Shown here: piece after piece, positions 1 through 6,529 of the stretch
Layout of the letters: each line of letters begins with the position of its first letter
How positions within the stretch are numbered: position 1 is the stretch's first letter
Source: Actinomycetes bacterium
GTDB lineage: Bacteria > Actinomycetota > Acidimicrobiia > Acidimicrobiales > RAAP-2
Length of the DNA: 53,919 nt
Assembly (NCBI GenBank): GCA_021793395.1
Contig: JAJYSU010000010.1
Span: forward strand, 1 to 53,919
Reading direction: 5' to 3'
Notes under the pieces: model-generated
Database searches by the model: none
The model's input: only the letters and a program-made list of their open reading frames with translations
Told to the model about the DNA's origin: nothing
Translations under genes and position numbers: made by a program

Positions 1-1073
1 TGGCCTCGGCCTCGACGACCGAGTCGTTCTCGGGCCTCGCGGCGGGTAGCTACTACTTCGTGGCCGTCTACAACGGTGACGGCACCTACTCCAGCGTGAC
101 GGGCTCGCACGAGGACGTCACGATCGCTCAGCAAGGCCCCGGTGTCGCTACCACGGTGTTCAGTGGTGGTTCTTTGGTGAACGACGTGATGACGGGTGGC
201 ACTGTGGTCACGGGTTCGATAGGCGCTCCCGCGTCGGTCTACGACACCGCGACGGTGACCGGAGTATCGGGTGGGCCTGTTCCGACGGGTTCAGTAACTT
301 TCTACCTGTTCTCAGGCACGTGCCCGCTGCCGCCTAGTGGGTCCGTTGTGGCTGAGATTACTGGCGCACTTGTTGGTCAGTCGTCGGGCACGCTGGTGGC
401 CGGTGTTGCGACGTCGGGCGCGTTCGGAAGCCTGGCTGCCGGTAGTTACTACTTCCTTAGTTCCTACAGCGGTGACGGAACGTACTTCTCCGCTCCGGGT
501 CCTTGTGAGCCGTTCACCGTAGTGAGTCTTCCGCCGTCACCGCCACCCTCGACGCCGTCCGCGAGTCTTTCGACAACGCCGACGGTGAGTGGAGCAACGG
601 CGACTGACTCGGCGACGGTGACCGGTACGTCGGGCACACCTACCGGTACGGTGACCTTCACCCTCTACAAGGGCACGTCGGGCAGCGGGACGCTGGTGAG
701 TGGCTTCGCGCCCGACACGGTGACTCTGTCCAACGGCACGGCGAGTTCGGTGTCGACCGGGACACTGGCCGCGGGTAGCTACTACTTCCTGGTGACCTAC
801 AGCGGTGACAGTACCTACTCGGCGATCACGCCGGGCACGGCCGAACCGTTCACGATCATCGCGGTGAGCCCTGCCAAGCCGCCGAAGAAGCCGACGAAGC
901 CGACGAAGCCGACGGTTCCGCCGTACAAGATTCCGACGAAGCCGCCGAAGACGGGCTTCGGGGGTAGCGCGAAGATGGTCTACGACGGCGGGCTGTTGGC
1001 CGGAGGTGGATCGGTGCTGCTGGCCGGTCTGTTGATGATGGTCTACGCGCTGCGTCGCCGCCGTAGGCTGTAA
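1..1073 (+). CDS. Ig-like repeat surface protein with sortase-type C-terminus (5' partial)
   Basis: The frame is open from the left edge, so the N-terminus lies outside the window. What remains is two or more Thr/Ser/Gly-rich modules of about 100 residues. Each ends in a signature like L-A-A-G-S-Y-Y-F then Y-S-G-D-x-T-Y, typical of bacterial Ig-like (Big_3-type) repeats. A Lys/Pro linker follows, then PPKTGFGG, a hydrophobic segment of about 20 residues and an RRRRRL tail. That order (LPxTG-like pentapeptide, membrane segment, positive tail) is the classic wall-sorting signal, although the first residue is Pro rather than Leu. A class F sortase follows after 27 bp, so this is probably its substrate. 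Export and anchoring are inferred; no binding partner can be read from the sequence. Confidence 0.8.
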   Translation, partial: ASASTTESFSGLAAGSYYFVAVYNGDGTYSSVTGSHEDVTIAQQGPGVATTVFSGGSLVNDVMTGGTVVTGSIGAPASVYDTATVTGVSGGPVPTGSVTFYLFSGTCPLPPSGSVVAEITGALVGQSSGTLVAGVATSGAFGSLAAGSYYFLSSYSGDGTYFSAPGPCEPFTVVSLPPSPPPSTPSASLSTTPTVSGATATDSATVTGTSGTPTGTVTFTLYKGTSGSGTLVSGFAPDTVTLSNGTASSVSTGTLAAGSYYFLVTYSGDSTYSAITPGTAEPFTIIAVSPAKPPKKPTKPTKPTVPPYKIPTKPPKTGFGGSAKMVYDGGLLAGGGSVLLAGLLMMVYALRRRRRL

Positions 1074-1100
1074 GGCACGACACCGAGACGGAGTTCTGTC

Positions 1101-1871
1101 GTGACGAGTAGTACGAGACGTACGTGGTGGCCGTGGGCCGTGGGGTCCCTGGTGCTGATCGTGGTTGGCGTTGTGCTCCTGGTGCTGAGCGCACGAGGCC
1201 AGGACGTCGGCCCGGGGATCCCCGGACCTATTGGCAGCACCGGTGTGACGCCGTCGACAGCATCGACCCGGTCGCTGGGGCGGCCCGTGTCAGCGCAGTT
1301 GACCGCCATGACGTGGTCAACTCACCCGGGTTCGCGTCACGGGAGTGACGCGCCGACGCTCGCGGCACGGGCGGTCAGGAAGGTGACGAGGAAGCGCGCG
1401 CCGCGAGGACCGGTGTTCCTCCCGCGTTCGCGGCCGGTTCATTTGTGGATCCCCGCGCTCAATGTCTCGGCGGCGGTCATCCAGTTGGGCTTGAATCCTG
1501 ACGGCAGCGTCCAGGTACCGCCGAACACGGTGGAGACGGGGTGGTACAAGTACGGCCCGACTCCCGGTCAGCGGGGCTCGTCGGTCATCCTGGGTCACGT
1601 CGACTCCTACCGCGGGATTGGTGTCTTCTTCTACTTACGCAACCTGCGTCCCGGAGATCGCGTGCGCGTTGAACTGGCGGATCGACGGTTTGCGAACTTC
1701 TCGGTGATCGGGTTGCGCGAGTACACCAAGCGCCAGTTCCCCGAGAAGGTCGTCTACGGCAGTCGCTCGTACGCGGGACTGCAGCTCGTCACCTGCGGTG
1801 GCGTCTTCGATCACGCGACCGGCCAGTACCTCTCGAACATCGTCGTCTACACCAAACGGGTGGTCGACTAA
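1101..1871 (+). CDS. Class F sortase
   Basis: Membrane-anchored transpeptidase expected to cleave a sorting signal and link the protein to the cell envelope. Residues 9-30 form an N-terminal membrane anchor. A variable Pro/Ser/Arg linker follows, then a sortase beta-barrel from about residue 110. His166 in LGHVDS and Cys232 in LVTCGG fit the catalytic His and Cys of class F enzymes. The usual downstream Y-x-x-N strand is present as Y-L-S-N, but no obvious catalytic Arg sits where I would expect one, so its identity is open. The GTG start has a CGGAG element 8 nt upstream. The gene directly follows a protein with a PPKTG sorting-type C-terminus, which supports an enzyme-substrate pair. Confidence 0.87.
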   Translation: MTSSTRRTWWPWAVGSLVLIVVGVVLLVLSARGQDVGPGIPGPIGSTGVTPSTASTRSLGRPVSAQLTAMTWSTHPGSRHGSDAPTLAARAVRKVTRKRAPRGPVFLPRSRPVHLWIPALNVSAAVIQLGLNPDGSVQVPPNTVETGWYKYGPTPGQRGSSVILGHVDSYRGIGVFFYLRNLRPGDRVRVELADRRFANFSVIGLREYTKRQFPEKVVYGSRSYAGLQLVTCGGVFDHATGQYLSNIVVYTKRVVD

Positions 1872-1898
1872 CACCGCCTTGGTCACCGTCAAGGTGTT
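1870..1898 (+). terminator. Possible terminator after sortase
   Basis: CCTTG (1877-1881) pairs with CAAGG (1890-1894) around an 8-nt loop, with a further AACA/TGTT pairing outside a small bulge. It begins at the sortase stop codon and is followed by a short T/G-rich stretch without a real T-run. Moderate support only. Confidence 0.35.
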
Positions 1899-1987
1899 GT
1901 TGTCTCCCGGCGCAACGCACTAACTAGTTCTGGACAAAGTTCCAACAAGTTGGATGATTCGTGACTCCGCGATGGCATGCTACGTGC

Positions 1988-2027
1988 ACCTCGTTTTCTA
2001 CGAGGTCTGATCTCAGTATCGACTGAG
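1988..2027. other. Two consecutive perfect stem-loops
   Basis: ACCTCG (1988-1993) pairs with CGAGGT (2001-2006) around a 7-nt T-rich loop. CTCAGT (2012-2017) pairs with ACTGAG (2022-2027) around the 4-nt loop ATCG. Both stems are perfect 6-bp helices 5 nt apart. They could be part of a small RNA, a tandem terminator or a protein site; none is proven. Confidence 0.4.
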
Positions 2028-2384
2028 GTGGTCCACGAGCATGCCCTTGCGTAGTGGGCCACGTCCCGTGACGAGTGACGGACACGAATCGACATGACGT
2101 GACGTGGGACAGATGTCGTGTCCCCGTCGCGTGCACGAGATTCTCGGCGGTGGTGAAGGGTCGCCGGATCGCTACTGCACGAGCGTGGCTCTCTTTCACG
2201 ATGTACGTCGGTGTTCTGATTCACGTAACCGATAGAGCACGCGGCACGGTGATCGTGGTGTCACGTGCGGGGTAGTACCCATTGACTCTCCATAAGGGCC
2301 GACACCGAATGACGTATTCGATAGCTCTTGCGACGGCTGGGTTGGGTCCATGACGGATGATTTACCGGTTTAGCTCATCCGAGA

Positions 2385-2402
2385 GTTGGGTGATAGTTGG
2401 GT
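2385..2402 (+). promoter_or_regulatory. Direct repeats of GTTGGGT with 11-bp spacing
   Basis: GTTGGGT occurs at 2385-2391 and 2396-2402, one helical turn apart, with a third copy at 2341-2347. Direct repeats with 11-bp periodicity are typical of OmpR/PhoB-type response regulator sites. They lie 45-60 bp before the CAP-like gene. Which regulator binds is not known. Confidence 0.4.
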
Positions 2403-2427
2403 TTCCTAAGGGAGTGGGGTGACTCTG

Positions 2428-2446
2428 GTTCTCGACAATCGAGAAC
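2428..2446 (+). promoter_or_regulatory. Palindrome abutting a start codon
   Basis: GTTCTCGACAATCGAGAAC is a perfect 8-bp inverted repeat with a 3-nt centre, and it ends at the base before the ATG at 2447. It takes the place where a ribosome binding site would sit. It could be an operator or an mRNA hairpin limiting translation of the CAP-like gene. Confidence 0.5.
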
Positions 2447-3832
2447 ATGAAGTTCTATACGCAAGGGCACTCTGGTAGTTCCGTCAACGGCGACAACGTA
2501 TCGCATCGTTCGCCACGTCGAGTCGTGCGTCGACGCATTGAGGTGGTCATTCTCTCCGTGGTGTCGATGAGTAGTGGCGGATACCTCGCGAGCGCGCACT
2601 TCGCCGACGCGGCTACGAGGTCGACGACGGCTCACGTCATCGCGCCACGGCCCGTGACGACTGTGGTCGGGTTGGCGTCGACCGTGGGGGCGTCCACGCC
2701 GGCGAGTACGCACGGTCACCGATACCTCGCGAGGGTGCGCCGTCCTCGAGTGCACTCAGTCACCACCACGACGACGCGGTCGACGACGACGTCAGCGCAG
2801 GGTGGAGCGACGAGTAAGCCGTCACGTCACGCGCACGTGGTTCGACCTACGACCGACGCACACTCCTCATCGACGAGGTCGACATCGCGCGTGGTGACGA
2901 TCACCACGATCACTCGTCGCCCGACGGCGACGACTACGACGACACCACGACCCACGACATTCCGCGTCACTACAGCACGGCCGACATCGTCGCGCACGCC
3001 GACGCGCACCGTGAGTCGCACCGTCGTCAAGCGCACTCCCCGGCCCGTTCGGCGCACGGCACCGGTGCGGGCCAAGTTGCTCACGGCACTCAATCCGGCG
3101 GCCAATATCGCACCCTCACCCGACTTCCTCCAGTCGGGACCGTGCAGCCAGAGTGCCGGAGCCTGGTCGTGCGCCAACCCGTGCATAACGTCGTCGATGG
3201 CGTGGCCCACGGTGACGACGGGCGCGGCCTGCACCAACTACATCCTTCAGGCGATCAACGCCGGACGCGCGGTCGAGGGCATCGGCCCGATGGTGCTGCC
3301 GAGCAACTGGGCGTCGCTGTCGATTCCCGAGCAGCTCTTCGTCGTGGCCGACCTGGAGCGCACCGCGCGGGGGCTACCCCCGTACCTGGGGATTAACGCC
3401 GCGCTGAGTGCTGAGGCTCAGCACGCCGCCGCGACCGACGCCGATCCGGGCCTCGCGCCCGGCTTCGCGGCGGGCAACGATCCCCAGGGCTACCCCGGCA
3501 TGGGTGGGGCGTGGTCCGGCGGATACTCGGTGCTCGCCGCCGACTACCTCTGGATGTACGCCGACGGCTGGGGCGGGAGCGCCGCGGCCACCTCGAACGT
3601 GGCCTGCACCTCGGCCGGAGCGGCCGCGTGCTGGGCGCATCGCGACGAACTTCTCGGCTACGACCCTGGTTACAACCCGGGCGTGGGGTTGTCGTGCGCC
3701 GACTGCGAGATGGGCACGGGTTTCGCGGTCGTGGGACGCTCGGGATCCTTTGTGGACCTGGTCGAGTTACCCGCCGGGGCGCCGCCGGCCATGACCTTCA
3801 CCTGGGCCCAGAACGTCGCCCCGTACCTGTAG
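2447..3832 (+). CDS. Secreted CAP-like protein with Ser/Thr/Arg-rich stalk
   Basis: The N-terminus (residues 1-55) has a basic stretch followed by a hydrophobic run, consistent with a signal peptide or anchor. Residues 60-210 are low-complexity Thr/Arg/Ser, like an extended stalk. The C-terminal 245 residues are globular, with eight or more Cys, and contain an E-G-I-x-P-M-x-L-P segment, an LER-T-x-R-G-L-P-P segment and A-Q-H-A-A. This arrangement is known from actinobacterial secreted proteins resembling the CAP/SCP superfamily, where the conserved His lies in the A-x-x-H-A helix. Catalytic function is unknown. No Shine-Dalgarno is evident before the ATG, which is preceded by a 19-bp palindrome. 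A later start within the basic region is possible. Confidence 0.65.
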   Translation: MKFYTQGHSGSSVNGDNVSHRSPRRVVRRRIEVVILSVVSMSSGGYLASAHFADAATRSTTAHVIAPRPVTTVVGLASTVGASTPASTHGHRYLARVRRPRVHSVTTTTTRSTTTSAQGGATSKPSRHAHVVRPTTDAHSSSTRSTSRVVTITTITRRPTATTTTTPRPTTFRVTTARPTSSRTPTRTVSRTVVKRTPRPVRRTAPVRAKLLTALNPAANIAPSPDFLQSGPCSQSAGAWSCANPCITSSMAWPTVTTGAACTNYILQAINAGRAVEGIGPMVLPSNWASLSIPEQLFVVADLERTARGLPPYLGINAALSAEAQHAAATDADPGLAPGFAAGNDPQGYPGMGGAWSGGYSVLAADYLWMYADGWGGSAAATSNVACTSAGAAACWAHRDELLGYDPGYNPGVGLSCADCEMGTGFAVVGRSGSFVDLVELPAGAPPAMTFTWAQNVAPYL

Positions 3833-4909
3833 GGGCGCCGACGGATCGCGTCCGCGGGAGGCTCGTCCCACTCGCTGACTGATCTGGTGTCCATCGTTGC
3901 CTGTTCGGCGAGCGGCGATGAGTCACGCGCGCGCCGTTCGAAGGATGACCAGGGCCGTGAGAGTCGAGGGTTAGGGACCCGACGTTCACTGAATCGCTAC
4001 GCCGCACCAGGGTGTCTCGGCGGTCGGGATGATCGCTCCGATGAGCCTGCAGGGTGGTCACGGTGCGAGCACGACTGTGGTGACAACGTACGACTGACGT
4101 GAGCGCCGTCGTTACCCCGCGCGAGAGTCGAGGTCGACCACCGACGCTACGGGGTAGATCATCAGTGGGTCGGTGGCGGGAGGTCTACGGCGCCCTCGCT
4201 TGCCTGGACGTTGTTCGCGGTGCGGCCACCCTGGTGGCGTGTTTCGCGCGCACTCGTCGCGACAGCATTCACGGTCGCCGCGGTGTCGAGGACCAACGAC
4301 CACCCCGACCGAGGGAGCACGTGCGAGTCGTCACGCTCCGGGGACGAATGACAGTGCTACCGCCGTGACGTCAACGTGATACGTCAGTGGACGGGACGCG
4401 TGACGATGATGACCGCCGGCCTCGACTCCGTCGTTCTCACCGCGACCACGGCGGCAGCGCTGACGTCACGCCGGTCGCAGAGCGCCGTTGGTGAGGATTC
4501 CCTGCGGTCCTACCGTCGCGGTGCCCCGGTGACGACGCACGTGACGAGTCGCGAGCGTCGCGGGAACGCGCCACGACGACGGCAACCCCGATGAGGAAGA
4601 GGCCTAGCGCTGGCGGTGGACGAGGTGCGGGTCATCGGTCACGAGCGTTGACCATCGGCATCGTGGGTGAACGACTGACGTTCGCTGTTGACAGCCATGC
4701 GATTGTGGCGGCGGGTACCTCACGAGTCGGCGCATCGGCGAGGATCCTGCTCAGCCGCGAGGGCCGGACACCGTCGCGCGGTCATCTCGACGTTGGTGCA
4801 CGACGACATGGTGATGACGTTCGACCGGTGCACGGGTAGGGGATACCTCGGCGAGGAGGACACGTTCGAGAGTTGTCCCGGTGGCACGAGGGCGAGGGAG
4901 CCGCCGTTG
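3833..4909. other. 1.1-kb spacer, no supported gene
   Basis: Several short frames are open on both strands, but all encode Arg/Gly/Pro-rich low-complexity peptides with no family resemblance. The sequence is rich in TGACG/CGTCA words. I see no RNA gene, terminator or repeat that I can defend. Confidence 0.5.
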
Positions 4910-5422
4910 TTATGAGGGGCGGCGACGAAGAAGGTTCACTATCGTGAGACTCATCACGACATCCTCGTTCTGGTTGATCATGTCGCCCGTCGTGCGTACG
5001 AGTCCACGATCCGGCTTCGAGTTCGAGGGGCGCACCTCGATGATGCGTGTTCGCAGTCGCAGGGTATCGCCCGGTCGAACCGGCGTCGTCCAACGAAGCT
5101 CGTCACAACCGGGTGATCCCAGACTGGCCACGTGCGAGAGGAAGTGGTCGGCGAAGAGCCGCATGAAGAGGGCATTGGTGTGAAACCCGCTGGCGATGAG
5201 GCCGGCGAAGGGACCGGCGAGGGCGGCGTCGCGGTCAACGTGAAAGGGTTGGGGGTCGAAGGCTCGGGCGAAGGTGATGATGTCGTCGTCGGAGACGCTG
5301 ACGTAGCCGTATTCGTAGACGGCACCCACGTGGTAGTCCTCGAAGTAGCGACTATCGATGGGCGCGTCGAAGTCACTCGATCCGACGACACGGGTCGCGG
5401 GGGAGGGTGGAGGGTTGGTCAT
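4910..5422 (-). CDS. MaoC-like hydratase / R-specific enoyl-CoA hydratase family
   Basis: A hot-dog fold protein of about 170 residues, expected to hydrate enoyl-CoA or a related acyl thioester in the cytoplasm. The hallmark D-P-Q-P-F-H-V-D near residue 60 carries the Asp and His of the hydratase 2 motif. It is followed by the conserved G-L-I-A-S-G-F-H-T helix, then C-D-E-L-R-W and V-R-P-G-D-T-L, as in single-domain MaoC proteins. I prefer the internal ATG at 5422 over an upstream start at 5467. It gives a normal N-terminus, and it overlaps the stop of a 61-codon frame by ATGA, suggesting coupling. The pathway cannot be named from neighbours. Confidence 0.88.
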   Translation of the reverse strand: MTNPPPSPATRVVGSSDFDAPIDSRYFEDYHVGAVYEYGYVSVSDDDIITFARAFDPQPFHVDRDAALAGPFAGLIASGFHTNALFMRLFADHFLSHVASLGSPGCDELRWTTPVRPGDTLRLRTRIIEVRPSNSKPDRGLVRTTGDMINQNEDVVMSLTIVNLLRRRPS

Positions 5423-5604
5423 CGCGCCCCGAACTTCACGGGTCGGTCGCTCTCGTCGACCTGGCACCTGACCGCGCCGTCAACGACCGCTCGCGCGACG
5501 GTCAGGTCGTGAGCCTCGGCTGCGGTCGCCTCCCCGAGGGTGCGAGCCACGCAACTACCGTCAGGTGCCTCATCGACCACGGACACCAACTTTGATCTCT
5601 CCAC
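5419..5604 (-). CDS. Small hypothetical protein coupled to MaoC gene
   Basis: A 61-codon frame with a GTG start whose stop codon overlaps the MaoC-like gene start by four bases (ATGA). Its composition (acidic and Ala/Val-rich, not Arg-rich) is unlike the junk frames of the adjoining spacer. It has no membrane segment or recognised domain. The ribosome binding site is weak, so it may instead be a remnant or a chance frame. The overlap is the main reason to list it. Confidence 0.35.
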   Translation of the reverse strand: MERSKLVSVVDEAPDGSCVARTLGEATAAEAHDLTVARAVVDGAVRCQVDESDRPVKFGAR

Positions 5605-6529
5605 AGCCGCAGGCTATCGGCTCGTGAGGTCGAGGGGCGGCCGGCGCGACGAGGGGACCGGGCGGTTGGCGTCGTGTTGGTGGTGCTTACTCTCCGGGCG
5701 TGCATCGAGGGTTAGGCACGTGTCCCGACGTCTCACTGCTGCGTCGTCAATTCTCGGTGACCAATGGCCCTTCCGTCGAACACTGCGTCGAGGAACGGCC
5801 CGACCATCACCAGTGCCTCGTCGAGCATCGGGGCCGAGGACAGCAGTGAACGTCGTGCTTCGCCGTCATCAGCCGTCCTGGCGAGTATCCGGTCGGCTGC
5901 ACCGGCACGTTCGGACGGAACGGTTGCTCGTCGCGCCGCGGAGCGGTGCGACACCACGCCCTCGGCGCGAGTGCGCCGCCGTGCGGGTACCTCGAGCCGG
6001 TGGAAGGCTGTGGCCCGCGGGTAGCTAGGGTCGGGCGCGGGCGAACCGACGAGTCGGCAGACGGCGTCGGCGACTCACCCCCGTAGGGAGTCGGGAGTAG
6101 TAGGGCGCTCGAGCGTGGTGGCGGGAATGGTCGCGCTGCGAGTTGGTGGCGGGTCACCGGGCCCCACCGCTCTTTGGCGAATTCCACGGTGCGGTCCAGG
6201 GCGATGTGACGTAGTCTCCACAAGAAATCTCGGTAATGGAGAACCATGTAGTGCGTGGGCGCGAGGGGCTCGGCGCGACACCACGGTACGCGGGAGGTTC
6301 GTGAGTAGTCACGGGGCGTCTCGCGCGTTCGCGAAAAGTAGAGCCCTGGCCGAACCCTCCCTTCAGTTCCCATACCGTGACCGTGACTCGCAACCACTGC
6401 ACTGCTGACGAGGGCACGCGCCCGTCTACGTTCTCCGTGAGGTGCTGTGGACGTGGGGCCGCGGTCCGCTGTATCACGACGCGGCGCGAACGCTCGAGAC
6501 GTCGCGGAAAAGGATCAGTGCGCGTACGT
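5605..6529. other. 0.9-kb spacer, no supported gene
   Basis: Open frames on both strands are Arg/Ser/Pro-rich and overlap each other without a plausible product. No hairpin, tRNA or promoter stands out. This is the region downstream of the proton ATPase gene and upstream of the MaoC operon. Confidence 0.5.

Larger units (their letters stand above)
1899..2427. other. Long spacer, no supported gene
   Basis: About 530 bp without a credible gene. The open frames here are Arg/His/Ser-rich and match no family I recognise. The spacer holds two back-to-back hairpins (1988-2027), a GGATGA/TCATCC pairing around 2355-2380, and three copies of GTTGGGT near its right end. It probably contains the control region of the CAP-like gene. 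Confidence 0.5.

Noticed and set aside
3887..4839. Chain of four short plus-strand frames that overlap by a few bases like an operon
   Set aside because: All four are Arg-rich, lack ribosome binding sites and hydrophobic or domain patterns, and match no family; the overlaps look accidental.
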